A stretch of DNA of 64,000 bases, from contig CABUIO010000010.1 of assembly GCA_902491625.1 (NCBI GenBank), forward strand, positions 3,959 through 67,958. Direction: 5' to 3'. This stretch comes from an uncultured Porphyromonadaceae bacterium. Its GTDB lineage: Bacteria > Bacteroidota > Bacteroidia > Bacteroidales > Muribaculaceae. A program made the translations under genes and the position numbers. A model generated the notes under the pieces. It saw nothing but the letters and a program-made list of their open reading frames with translations. It was not told where the DNA came from and searched no databases. Below are positions 1-9,678 of this stretch, one piece after another (position 1 is the first letter of the stretch; each line of letters begins with the position of its first letter).

Positions 1-967
1 TGTCGACGGGAGCGGAAGCGATCATGGCTGCGTTGTAGGGATAGCGGACATAGTCGCCGGTGATATATTCCTGCGGGAGGGAAGCCTTATCGGCACGCAC
101 GCCCTGCTTCTGGAGATAGGCGTTGACGCCCTTGCCGTTGCGGAGTGAGTCGGCTGCGGCAGCGCTCACCTTCTGAGCAGCAGCGAGGTCGACGTTGGAG
201 GGAGCCACGCGGGCATAAACGAACCCGATGGTCGTCGCAGGTTCGTCGAGTTTGAAGAGTTCCTTGTTTTCGTTGTAGAGTTTGTTGATGTCGGCGTCAG
301 TGACCTTATATTGAGCGAGAAGCGCCTCGTCGAAAGGCTTGACAGCGAGGTTGATGTTGAGCGACTCGGTGGCACGGGCCTGCATGTCCTTGCGGTCAAG
401 AGTGTTGGGGCGTACCGCACCGGCCATCAGGTTCTCATAGAGATGACGCTTGACAGCCTTGCGCACCTGGCTCTCCATGGAGATCCATCCCTGCTTGAGG
501 GCGTCGACATCCTGCTGCTTTAGACCGTATTTGCCGGGATTGTTGATCATCTCGGAAGCCTGGGTGGCATTAACGCCGGGAGGGAAGTTGCGAGCGAGGA
601 AGAGCTGCACGGGAGGAAGCGGCATGTCGAAGATATAGAACGCGAGATCCTTGTCGTCGACCTCGATGCCCATCTTGTCGACAGCCTCATCAAGGAAAGC
701 CTCGTCGATGAGCTGCTGGAGAGCGACAGCAGAGATTTCGGACTGGTCAGCGCCCTGATCCCTGTAGAGGTCGGAGAGCATCTGCTCTCGCTGCTGATAT
801 TCGCTTATTTCAATTTTCTTGTCGCCAGCCTTGGCGATGCGTGTGCCTTTGCCGAAGAGGTTGCGGCCGTTGGAGATGGCGTCGCCCACGATGAACGCGA
901 GCAATGCAACGCCAATAACGATAATCAGGAATACCGATTTGCTCCTAATTTTCTCAAGAGTTGCCAT
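1..967 (-). CDS. ppiD: PpiD/SurA-type peptidyl-prolyl isomerase, N-terminal part (cut by window edge)
   Basis: About 322 codons are readable on the minus strand from the ATG at 965-967 to the left edge without a stop, so the C-terminal part, where the parvulin PPIase domain is expected, lies outside the window. The protein starts with a short basic stretch (MATLEKIRSKS), then one hydrophobic helix at about residues 12-28, then a helical SurA_N-like chaperone region with EYQQRE and QQLIDEAFLDE. This is the architecture of membrane-anchored periplasmic foldases that help outer-membrane proteins fold. A good promoter lies just upstream (1068-1098). The family is clear from layout; PpiD rather than another SurA_N protein is an inference. 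Confidence 0.75.
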   Translation of the reverse strand, partial: MATLEKIRSKSVFLIIVIGVALLAFIVGDAISNGRNLFGKGTRIAKAGDKKIEISEYQQREQMLSDLYRDQGADQSEISAVALQQLIDEAFLDEAVDKMGIEVDDKDLAFYIFDMPLPPVQLFLARNFPPGVNATQASEMINNPGKYGLKQQDVDALKQGWISMESQVRKAVKRHLYENLMAGAVRPNTLDRKDMQARATESLNINLAVKPFDEALLAQYKVTDADINKLYNENKELFKLDEPATTIGFVYARVAPSNVDLAAAQKVSAAAADSLRNGKGVNAYLQKQGVRADKASLPQEYITGDYVRYPYNAAMIASAPVD

Positions 968-1067
968 TATGCAATGTTGCTATAAAATGTTGATATGGTT
1001 TATATTCAAATAGTTAACTACAATCTTGACTCATGCAGACCATCAAGAAATGATGGTTTGCAGCACG

Positions 1068-1098
1068 CAAAGATAATAATTTCCGTGTTAATAGCCAA
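1068..1098 (-). promoter_or_regulatory. Bacteroidetes promoter for the PpiD-like gene
   Basis: On the minus strand a -7 box TATCTTTG (1068-1075) follows a TTG -33 box (1096-1098) with a 20-bp spacer, matching the Bacteroidetes sigma-ABfr consensus. The start codon is about 100 nt downstream. Confidence 0.7.
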
Positions 1099-1115
1099 CA
1101 TATTCAAACAAATTA

Positions 1116-1277
1116 AGACCTCATCCCACAAAAAAATGTTAACGCAGGGGTCGTAGGCTTTAGATGATTTTTGCCATGCAGGTTCGGGAGCATAGCGAGT
1201 TATGCGACTGAACCCAAAGGCCGAAGATGGCCATAAGCCTCGGCCCCTGTGCTAACTTTTTTTGCGGGATGGGGTCT
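1116..1277. mobile_element. MITE-like element A with ~44-bp imperfect terminal inverted repeats
   Basis: Positions 1116-1160 and 1233-1277 are inverted copies of each other with a few mismatches (left begins agacctcatcccac, right complement begins agaccccatcccgc). The 162-bp element carries no gene. Inside is a short hairpin, CATAGC-GA-GTTATG at 1191-1204, followed by CGACTGAA. The sequence GTTAACGCAGGGG in its arm recurs as GTTAACGACAGGGG in the element at 19.6 kb, so the two are related. The call of a non-autonomous mobile element is inferred from structure only. Confidence 0.65.
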
Positions 1278-1278
1278 A

Positions 1279-1485
1279 AGAGTATGTTTACTTTTAAACC
1301 AAATTAAACTTATCTCTTTTAAACCGAGTATGTTTTCTGAATTTTTGACTTCATCACAAATGATCTTTCCGGCGCTTTCAGCGAGTCTCATCGGTCACGA
1401 TGCCCGCATCGCTTCCTCTTCGACCCGCTGAAATCCCTCGAAAATCTTTATTTGTGATAAAATCATTTAAAAGTAAACATACTCT
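1279..1485. mobile_element. MITE-like element B with 20-bp perfect terminal inverted repeats
   Basis: 1279-1298 (agagtatgtttacttttaaa) is exactly repeated in inverted orientation at 1466-1485. The 207-bp interior has no convincing ORF and holds a perfect hairpin, CGATGC-CC-GCATCG at 1398-1411, preceded on the plus strand by tcggtca; read on the minus strand this is hairpin plus TGACCGA, as in elements A and C. It abuts element A. Its right end lies 15 bp before the -7 box of the Crp-family gene. Confidence 0.65.
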
Positions 1486-1500
1486 AATAAAAATTTTTCG

Positions 1501-1508
1501 TACCTTTG
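1501..1508 (+). promoter_or_regulatory. -7 box of the Crp-family gene
   Basis: TACCTTTG fits the TAnnTTTG consensus and lies 31 nt before the start codon at 1540. No TTG is found at the -33 position, which falls at the end of MITE-like element B, so the upstream half of the promoter may have been replaced by the element. Confidence 0.5.
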
Positions 1509-1539
1509 TGAGTCCCGAGCGTTTAGAGATTGTACGACA

Positions 1540-2109
1540 ATGGAGAGACTGAAAGAACTATTGAAGGCCGAATCCGCCTCTATATATTTTCCGCCTGAAG
1601 ATATTATAGATGAGTTTCTGGCGAAGTGCGAACTGCTGCATTTCGACACCTACGACAATATCATCGATATCGGAGAGGTGAAGCCCGACATATACATACT
1701 CAAGAGCGGGGTCCTCCAGAAGGTAGTGATACACAACGACCAAGAGATCACTCACAGTTTCGGCACCGAGGGTACCATCTTCATGTCCTATTCCTCCTTT
1801 CTTCTCGGCCAACCCTCCTGCATCCGCATCTCGGCATGCTGCAAATGCGAGGTATGCCGTATCGGACAGGCCGACTTCATGGAAATGCTCAGCCGACACA
1901 ACGAATTTTCGCTATGGTTTCTGCATGTGTGTCTGTTTCAGCTATACATCCATGACTACAAATCCTCCATCAAACAGGGCGACGCCCTGTCGCGCTACAA
2001 CAAGATGATGGCCGACCGGCCGGAGATTTTCCAACAGGTGCCGCTGAAGATGATAGCCTCGTATCTTGGCATCACGCAACAGCATCTTTCGCGCATAAGG
2101 CGCAAATAG
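1540..2109 (+). CDS. Crp/Fnr-family transcriptional regulator
   Basis: A 189-residue protein with a cyclic-nucleotide-binding-like beta-roll (about residues 25-115, with SGVLQKVVIHNDQEITHSFG) and a C-terminal helix-turn-helix ending ASYLGITQQHLSRIRRK, the recognition helix of the Crp/Fnr fold. It ends directly after the HTH, as in many short Bacteroidetes Crp-like regulators. The beta-roll contains clustered cysteines (CCKCEVC at about 101-107), so a redox or metal ligand rather than cAMP is possible, but this is speculation. It stands alone between repeat elements and a giant secreted-protein gene; its targets are unknown. Confidence 0.85.
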   Translation: MERLKELLKAESASIYFPPEDIIDEFLAKCELLHFDTYDNIIDIGEVKPDIYILKSGVLQKVVIHNDQEITHSFGTEGTIFMSYSSFLLGQPSCIRISACCKCEVCRIGQADFMEMLSRHNEFSLWFLHVCLFQLYIHDYKSSIKQGDALSRYNKMMADRPEIFQQVPLKMIASYLGITQQHLSRIRRK

Positions 2110-2195
2110 GTGCATACCCGATGAACATAGATTAAAAAAACGTGGCCGCACCTGTTAAAGATATGCGGTAATGTTTCATGTCTGAGTGTTTTGAT

Positions 2196-2308
2196 TAATT
2201 TTGCGTTTGTACACCTCCGAAAAGCATTTTATGCCATAAACCCCGGAGGTCAGCCCAAAGATAATACAATACATTATCAATAATGCCGTGAAAGTGGCTT
2301 TTACGGCA
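2196..2308 (+). promoter_or_regulatory. Promoter and structured 5' leader of the giant secreted protein gene
   Basis: A -7 box TAATTTTG lies at 2196-2203. The leader then holds a CCTCCG/CGGAGG inverted repeat (2215-2220 with 2244-2249) and a stem-loop with an 11-bp near-perfect stem (2284-2308) ending 16 nt before the start codon at 2325. The function of the hairpins is not known. Confidence 0.45.
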
Positions 2309-2324
2309 AAAACAACGAACCATT

Positions 2325-5300
2325 ATGAATCAAAAAATCAAAGCGCTCTTGCTTGGAGGCAGTGCATTGCTTCTGTCTCTCGTGGCATCTCCGGACATAT
2401 CCGCCGGGGGACAATACGTCCGTAAGGGAAAAGGAATCTCTCCGTCCGCTCCAAGTAAATGCTTCAAGTCGAAACTTGCGATGATGAACCGCAAATCAGG
2501 GGAATCGAAACTGTTCATGCGCTCGGGGCGTGAAAAGGTCGTGGCACCCTCTACACGGCGGCTCACAAAGAGATCGGCAGCCATCGCCCAAAGCGTATAT
2601 ACCGGCATCGTGTACGGTTCCGGCAATTTTCAGTTGGGCTACGGGCTCCTCAATCCAACCAACGGCGCCTGGATTCCCAAAGTCGAAGACGGCATAAGCG
2701 TGCAGTCCATCGGCTATAGTGAGGAGCGCAACGAGGTCTATACGCTTACATATAATGTCTATGAAGAGGGATATGGAGAGATCAGCTCCAACGTCTACGA
2801 TTTCTCCTCGGGAGAGAAAAAGAACAGCCGCATCATCACCACATCCGAGGAATTCGAAAACTTCCCCATTTACGGCGCATACTTGCCCGAAGAAAACGCG
2901 TTCTACGGATACGGCAACGCCGGATGGGTAAAATGGGATATGGCTTCGCTTACAGGAAGCGTGATAAAAAGCTATACCGTGCAAGAGGGAGAGAAGAACC
3001 TCACGCCATCTCTGTGCTATGATTATAACCGCGACTCGTTCGTGGGAATAGTATTTGACAATAAAGGTGCGGAACTCGTGCTTGTCAACAAATCCACAGG
3101 ACACTCCAGCACACTGTCCCCGCTACCGGTACCGAGCGCATACGTGGGCGGCATGTGCTACGATTCCGCCTCGGGACAGTATATCTGGAATCCCAACGAT
3201 GACAACACCTCAGAGATAGTAGCTATCGACGCCACCAGCTTCGATGTCACAGATCTCTGCACACTGAACTCGATAGTGGAGACCGGATGTATGTTCCTGC
3301 CTCCGGTCGAGACGCCGGCGGAACCCGACGCGCCCAAGAGTCCGGAATTCACCGGCAGCTCCTTCGTCGGAGGGGCCTCCACGGGAACAATCACGTTCCG
3401 GCTACCTTCGGCACTCAACAACGGCACTGCGATCACCGGCGATGTAAACTACACAGTGACTGTGAACGCCAACACCATAGCATCGGGCAAGGGAACAGCC
3501 GGCAGCGAGGTCACGGTGGAAGTTGGCGAATCCGCCGGACTCACACAAGGCTATGCCACTTTCCGCATCAACGCCGAGAAAGGGGGCAAGAAGTCCGACA
3601 CCTGCAAGGGCAAGGTATGGATCGGCAATGACACGCCCGTGGCTCCCGCCAATGTGAAGCTCACCCCGGCGCAGGTCACCTGGGATGCCGTGACAGAGGG
3701 TGTCCACGGGGGCTACGTGGATCCTTCCGACATATATTACACCGTATCTCTCAACGGCGAGGTCGTGGCCGACTACGTGACGGGCACCACGAGTATATCC
3801 GGCCTGACTCTTTCCTCCCCTCTCGACACCTATCTGGCCACTGTGACAGCCACCAGCCACGGCCTGACCTCTCTTCCGGGCAAGTCCAACGACATCACCT
3901 ACGGCGAGCCCAAGGGGGAGCCATATTACATCGAGCCTACCCGCGAGGAGTTTGAAAAATGCGTGATATTCAACGTCAACGGCGACACCGACTTCTCCGG
4001 TGCGGAACAGACATGGCGATTTGACGAATGGTCAGGATACGGCAACGCATTCTCTTGCAATGACGATTGGCAGACCGTCTCCGATGACTGGATATTCCTT
4101 CCTCCGGTGAACATCAAGAACACAACCAATCTCCACCGCTTCACCATGCAGGCATGGTGCGGAGGCGGCGCAAGCTCTCCCGACAAACTCGAGGTCTGCC
4201 TATGCGAGGCACCCACTCCCGACTCACCGGGAAAAATGTGGATTATGCATGATCTGGACATTGTCCATGACGCCTATGCCGCCGGAAAATACAGCAAACT
4301 CTTCAATATCAGCCATTCAGGCAACTACTATATAGGCATCCACAACATCACGGCCAACGGATGGTACACCGTGAACGTCAACAATATCCGTCTGGAGGTG
4401 ACCGATCTCGACAACAATTCCGCAGCTGCCGTGACCGACCTCGCCGCCACCGCGGCCGAGAACGGAGGCCTCAGCGCCACCGTCACTTTCCGGATGCCCT
4501 CCACCACCATCGGCGGTTTCAGCCTTCAGGGGGATCTGACAGCCACGATAGTCTCGCCCGCCGAGACCCTCACTGTCAGCGGCGCTCCCGGCTCGGAGCA
4601 GTCGGTAGTGATCAAGACCGTACAGTCCACCGAGACCGAGGAGAATCTGATCACCGTCACCACCTCGACCGACGGCAAGAACGGCGACGCAGCCAGCATC
4701 AAGGTCTATACCGGCGTTGTCGTGGCCGGACCTCCCACAGATATCCGGATGGAATTCGACAAGGACAATATGGGAGGCGTATTGAAATGGAACGCTCCCA
4801 CATCGGCTCTCAATGTCTATGAAGGATATATCGGCGATACGTTCGAATATACCGTATGCGAGCTTATTCCGAGCTATATCGAGCAGGTGTGGAAACCGAT
4901 TGAGAACATAGGCAACGCCACCGAATACCGCATCAAACTTCCCGATGACACCAAGCAGTCGGTCTACGGCTACGGTGTGATAGCATCCAACGCAGCGGGC
5001 TGCGGCGGCAAGATGATCCTCAACGACAAGTATTATTCCCGCGACGAACCTGCCATGGCCGGTCGCAATTTCGTGCTCGGCAAACTCTATGAGCTTCCCG
5101 CCATAGAGGAGATCACGCCGGACAATGTGGCCTCCAACACTCTGCCCTACGGTCCAATGACCTTCAACAAGATAAGCGGCGGCGGCTATTTCGACACCCC
5201 CACCCTTATCGACAACTCCACCTCTCCGCTCGATTCCTACCAGAGCCCCACAGGCGCGGCCATGCTTATGCGCTGGTGGCCGGGAAGAGGCAGCGGTTCG

Positions 5301-6980
5301 GCACGCGGAGAAGTGGCTCTGCCCAAGTTCTCCCTCAAGGGTAAAGACAAAGTGGCCTTCACGCCCAATTTCAATCTGTCCTCAATCGACAATCTCGAGA
5401 TCGGAATCATGGCCTACGGTCAGGAAGATGTGGAGATAATAGCCGATTTCAGCTCCATCATAGGAGGTCAGACCTCGGGATGGAACGAGATGGCGGTGAC
5501 TCTGCCCGAAAAATACAACGATGCCCCGTGGGTGCAGATATTCCTCTACCCCACTTTCAAGACCTACGAACACATGATGTTCTTCCTGAACGGTTTCAAG
5601 CTCATGAACATGGTGGCCTACGATCTCGCGGCCGTCTCCATCGATGCTCCGGCCGAAGCCGAGCAGGGCTCCACCTTCGGCATCAGCGCGAGCGCCAGAA
5701 ACTATGGTACTCAGGAGATCCGCTCCTATACGGCTCGTCTCTTTGCCGATGGCGAAGAGATAGCCGCCAAGACGGGATCCAATGTCAAGAGCCTTGCCAC
5801 GACCGAAGTGACATTCGACTGCCTGATGAACCCCATCGCCACAGGCAATGTGGAATACGCGGTGACCTTCGAATGCGAGGGGGACGCCGACAAGACCAAC
5901 GACAGCACGACACAGGCCGTCGTCAAGCCAACCGAATCGCGCATGCCCAAGGTATCGGAGCTTCAGGCCAGCCTGAACGAACAGGGGGTTGTGCTGACAT
6001 GGCTGAAACCGGGCGACACCTCCATTCCGGGCAAGCCTGTGACCGATGACTTCGAGGATGCCGAGTCCTTTGCCGATCATTTCGGCGACTGGATCTTCAT
6101 CGACGAGGACGACGCCGTTCTGGCCGGTATCGAAAATGTGACGATACCCAACATCACTCCGGGCGAGACCAAAGGCAGCTTCATGATCTGGGACAACGAT
6201 GTCCTGTCAAACTACGGAACCGACTCCCACAGCGGCACAAAGTCGCTCTTCGCCTTCTTCCGCGAAGACGAAGGGGTCAGCGACGACTGGGCCGTGTCGC
6301 CGGAGCTTTCGGGCGACGCCCAGACAGTGAGCTTCTATGCCAAGAGCTACCACAACTCTTATCGTCACGACATTGAGGTGTGGTATTCCGACGGAAGCGT
6401 GAAGCCGGCAGACTTCACCCGGACCGAGCTTATCGGATCAGCCTCCGTTCCGGCTGAATGGACCCTTATCAAAGCCACATTGCCGGCCGGGGCAAAGCGC
6501 TTCGCGATACGCAACATCACCCAGGGCGGATTCATCCTCTATGTGGACGACGTGACATATGTTCCGGCAGGGACATCACGCATGGATCTCGAGCTTAAGG
6601 GATACGATGTATACCGCGACGGCGCTAAGATAACCTCCGCTCCCGTCTCCACCAACTCCTTCGAGGACACCGAAGTGACGGAGGGCGATACCTACACCTA
6701 TCTTGTCACCGCAGTCTACGACATGGGAATATCGGGTCCTTGCGATCCGGCCACCATCAAGTTCAGCGGAACGGACATGACGTATGCTTCCCGAGCCATC
6801 ACGTCGGGTCACGGATACATCCGTATCACCGGCTACGACGGCGAAGAGGTGACTGTGAGCAGTCCTGACGGAAAGGTCATGGCTTCCGGCAAGGCCTCAG
6901 AAGTCAGCACGATCAATGTGCCGGCGGGAATCTATGTGGTCAAGGCAGGCAGAAAGACAGCGAAAGTAATAGTGAAATAA
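2325..6980 (+). CDS. Giant secreted multidomain protein with T9SS-like C-terminal tail
   Basis: A 1551-residue protein with a signal peptide (residues 1-27, ALLLGGSALLLSLVASPDISA). It has an N-terminal beta-propeller-like region, several fibronectin-III-like repeats (phrases such as VTDLAATAAENGGLSATVTFRMP), two choice-of-anchor-J-like segments (SDDWAVSPELSG near residue 1325), and an ending of the type VPAGIYVVKAGRKTAKVIVK resembling type IX secretion sorting domains. It is a close paralogue of the protein at 55680-60224: both carry GNDTPVAPANVKLT followed by TEGVH.GYVD. Likely exported and surface-attached or released; substrate or partner unknown. It is monocistronic, bounded by a promoter and a strong hairpin. 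Confidence 0.75.
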   Translation: MNQKIKALLLGGSALLLSLVASPDISAGGQYVRKGKGISPSAPSKCFKSKLAMMNRKSGESKLFMRSGREKVVAPSTRRLTKRSAAIAQSVYTGIVYGSGNFQLGYGLLNPTNGAWIPKVEDGISVQSIGYSEERNEVYTLTYNVYEEGYGEISSNVYDFSSGEKKNSRIITTSEEFENFPIYGAYLPEENAFYGYGNAGWVKWDMASLTGSVIKSYTVQEGEKNLTPSLCYDYNRDSFVGIVFDNKGAELVLVNKSTGHSSTLSPLPVPSAYVGGMCYDSASGQYIWNPNDDNTSEIVAIDATSFDVTDLCTLNSIVETGCMFLPPVETPAEPDAPKSPEFTGSSFVGGASTGTITFRLPSALNNGTAITGDVNYTVTVNANTIASGKGTAGSEVTVEVGESAGLTQGYATFRINAEKGGKKSDTCKGKVWIGNDTPVAPANVKLTPAQVTWDAVTEGVHGGYVDPSDIYYTVSLNGEVVADYVTGTTSISGLTLSSPLDTYLATVTATSHGLTSLPGKSNDITYGEPKGEPYYIEPTREEFEKCVIFNVNGDTDFSGAEQTWRFDEWSGYGNAFSCNDDWQTVSDDWIFLPPVNIKNTTNLHRFTMQAWCGGGASSPDKLEVCLCEAPTPDSPGKMWIMHDLDIVHDAYAAGKYSKLFNISHSGNYYIGIHNITANGWYTVNVNNIRLEVTDLDNNSAAAVTDLAATAAENGGLSATVTFRMPSTTIGGFSLQGDLTATIVSPAETLTVSGAPGSEQSVVIKTVQSTETEENLITVTTSTDGKNGDAASIKVYTGVVVAGPPTDIRMEFDKDNMGGVLKWNAPTSALNVYEGYIGDTFEYTVCELIPSYIEQVWKPIENIGNATEYRIKLPDDTKQSVYGYGVIASNAAGCGGKMILNDKYYSRDEPAMAGRNFVLGKLYELPAIEEITPDNVASNTLPYGPMTFNKISGGGYFDTPTLIDNSTSPLDSYQSPTGAAMLMRWWPGRGSGSARGEVALPKFSLKGKDKVAFTPNFNLSSIDNLEIGIMAYGQEDVEIIADFSSIIGGQTSGWNEMAVTLPEKYNDAPWVQIFLYPTFKTYEHMMFFLNGFKLMNMVAYDLAAVSIDAPAEAEQGSTFGISASARNYGTQEIRSYTARLFADGEEIAAKTGSNVKSLATTEVTFDCLMNPIATGNVEYAVTFECEGDADKTNDSTTQAVVKPTESRMPKVSELQASLNEQGVVLTWLKPGDTSIPGKPVTDDFEDAESFADHFGDWIFIDEDDAVLAGIENVTIPNITPGETKGSFMIWDNDVLSNYGTDSHSGTKSLFAFFREDEGVSDDWAVSPELSGDAQTVSFYAKSYHNSYRHDIEVWYSDGSVKPADFTRTELIGSASVPAEWTLIKATLPAGAKRFAIRNITQGGFILYVDDVTYVPAGTSRMDLELKGYDVYRDGAKITSAPVSTNSFEDTEVTEGDTYTYLVTAVYDMGISGPCDPATIKFSGTDMTYASRAITSGHGYIRITGYDGEEVTVSSPDGKVMASGKASEVSTINVPAGIYVVKAGRKTAKVIVK

Positions 6981-7007
6981 ACTATCACATTCTCTTATAG
7001 ACATTGA

Positions 7008-7046
7008 ATAACCTCCGGGAAAGACTAAATCTTTCCCGGAGGTTAT
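7008..7046. terminator. Perfect 17-bp hairpin between convergent genes
   Basis: 7008-7024 and 7030-7046 are exact inverted copies around a 5-nt loop. It sits between the convergent ends of the secreted protein gene and metK and can act on both strands. There is no strong T-run on either side, so termination is inferred from position and stem strength. Confidence 0.6.
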
Positions 7047-7099
7047 GAGTTCTACAGCGTATTCCTTAGAGGCTGTTAAAAGAATTTTGAAACATCGTT

Positions 7100-8422
<1,323 letters not shown>

Positions 8423-8560
8423 GTCATTTAAAATAAATGTATATAACTGAATCGTGAGGGAATTTGCAAGCCGGATACCTTCTCGCGAAGATGCCGTGCC
8501 GCATGGGGAAGCGCCGCTATGATGCCGCGCAAACCAAGACAAACGAGGCGCGACGAGCGG

Positions 8561-8620
8561 CTTTCTGTGCAGTTTTAGCATTTTTTCGAGTGGTTGCAAG
8601 CAGCCAAATTTCTCCACTTT
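8561..8620 (-). ncRNA. SAM-II-type riboswitch in the metK leader
   Basis: On the minus strand, GTGG (8614-8617) pairs with CCAC (8590-8593) around a loop containing ATTTGG and GCTTGCAA, followed by an A-rich linker and TGCTAAAA (about 8573-8580). Order and key words match the SAM-II pseudoknot consensus (P1 stem, GAUUU-like loop, UUGCAA before the closing strand, then GCUAAA). It starts directly after the predicted transcription start of metK. The pseudoknot pairing was not verified base by base. The aptamer ends about 140 nt before the metK start codon, so how it acts is unclear. Confidence 0.75.
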
Positions 8621-8628
8621 CAGTGGCG

Positions 8629-8659
8629 CAAAGTTAATAAGAAAATCGCGGCGCGTCAA
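8629..8659 (-). promoter_or_regulatory. metK promoter
   Basis: Minus-strand -7 box TAACTTTG (8629-8636) and TTG -33 box (8657-8659) separated by 20 bp. Predicted transcription starts near 8622, immediately before the SAM-II-like element. Confidence 0.75.
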
Positions 8660-8688
8660 GAGGCGCACCGACAATTCACATTATTTTG

Positions 8689-8696
8689 TAAATTTG
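8689..8696 (+). promoter_or_regulatory. nudC -7 box abutting the start codon
   Basis: TAAATTTG ends 4 nt before the ATG at 8701. No TTG is seen at the expected -33 position. If used, the transcript would be leaderless or translation would begin at the internal ATG at 8713. Confidence 0.5.
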
Positions 8697-8700
8697 CGGC

Positions 8701-9486
8701 ATGTTTCAAGTGATGTTCACCCCCGACCGGCGTCTGGTCGTGCGCCGCCGCATTGAGGACGACCTCGACACGCTGCCGGTTGATCCGACAGCTTCCGCCG
8801 ACTCGCAGCCGACAGAGGAAGGTGTCTATGTCTACGAAATTGACGGAGCGCTCTGCACGGCCCGCGAGATCGACACCGACGCGGGACTGCCGTCAGGATG
8901 CCACGCAGTGCCGCTGCGCGAGAGCTGGAACCGGATTCCTCGCGATCACTACCGAATGGCGTGCAAGGGTGCCGAACTCCTCAACCATGACCGCGAAAGC
9001 CGCTACTGCGGACGCTGCGGCGGAGAACTGCGCCGCGCCGCCGACGGACTCAGCAAGGTGTGCACGAAGTGTGGCGCCCAGCTCTTTCCTCACGTCTCCC
9101 CCTGCATCATCGTGCTTGTACGTCGCGGCGACGAGGCGCTGCTCGTCCACGCCCGCACCTTCCGCGGCAACCACTACGGACTCGTGGCGGGCTTCGTGGA
9201 GACCGGCGAGACCTTAGAGGAGTGCGTCGCCCGCGAAGTGCGCGAGGAGACATCGCTGCGGATCACCAACGTTCGATACGAGGGGAGCCAGCCGTGGCCT
9301 TTTCCCGCCAACCTGATGCTCGGCTTCACCGCCGACTATGCCGGCGGTGAGGTGCGGTTTGCCGACGGCGAGCTCACCTCCGGAGGCTTCTTCCGAGCAG
9401 ACAATCTTCCGCCGCTTCCCACCGGCGCCAGCATCGCCCGCATGATGATCAACCGCTGGATAAATAAAATCCCCCATAACACATGA
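8701..9486 (+). CDS. nudC: NAD(+)/NADH diphosphatase (Nudix, NudC-type)
   Basis: A 261-residue protein that hydrolyses NAD(H) to NMN(H) and AMP, or removes NAD caps from RNA in homologues. It has a NUDIX N-terminal domain, a four-cysteine zinc ribbon (YCGRCGGE and VCTKCGAQLFP, about residues 100-123) and a complete Nudix box (GFVETGETLEECVAREVREE, about 162-181). Length equals the family norm (257 in E. coli). The -7 box lies only 4 nt before ATG 8701; ATG 8713 is an alternative start that would remove four residues. Divergent from metK. Confidence 0.92.
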   Translation: MFQVMFTPDRRLVVRRRIEDDLDTLPVDPTASADSQPTEEGVYVYEIDGALCTAREIDTDAGLPSGCHAVPLRESWNRIPRDHYRMACKGAELLNHDRESRYCGRCGGELRRAADGLSKVCTKCGAQLFPHVSPCIIVLVRRGDEALLVHARTFRGNHYGLVAGFVETGETLEECVAREVREETSLRITNVRYEGSQPWPFPANLMLGFTADYAGGEVRFADGELTSGGFFRADNLPPLPTGASIARMMINRWINKIPHNT

Positions 9487-9542
9487 TTTCAGAATTGTGA
9501 CGACGGTGTCGGCAAAAGATGTAACATGCCGGTTATTAAGGC

Positions 9543-9567
9543 GGCTGCACCATGGTGCAGCCCTACG
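9543..9567 (-). repeat. 25-bp extragenic palindromic repeat, copy 1
   Basis: A perfect 20-bp palindrome, GGCTGCACCATGGTGCAGCC (9543-9562), followed by CTACG. Nearly the same 25 bp is present in the other orientation at 62258-62282, and a diverged form lies at 27253-27293. It sits in the nudC-pdxA gap. Confidence 0.7.
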
Positions 9568-9601
9568 TTCGGGTGCAGGTTTCGGAGCGGGGAGGGGTGG
9601 T

Positions 9602-9632
9602 TTTGCGCGGTGAGTTTTTTTTTGTAATTTTG
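9602..9632 (+). promoter_or_regulatory. Promoter of pdxA and possibly the inositol-lipid operon
   Basis: TTTG -33 box (9602-9605), 19-bp spacer, TAATTTTG -7 box (9625-9632). The pdxA start is 47 nt downstream of the box. Confidence 0.7.
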
Positions 9633-9678
9633 GGGCTTGAAGCCGGCGTATCTATCCCCGGAGTCAACAATCTTTAGA

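Noticed and set aside
7068..7095. TTAGAGGCTGTTAAAAG sequence resembling the start of the MITE C end
   Set aside because: No inverted partner nearby and similarity is limited to a few bases.
8423..8674. N-terminal extension of MetK in the open frame
   Set aside because: The family N-terminus MSYLFTSESVSEGHPDK starts at 8422; the upstream stretch is the leader with promoter and SAM-II-like element.
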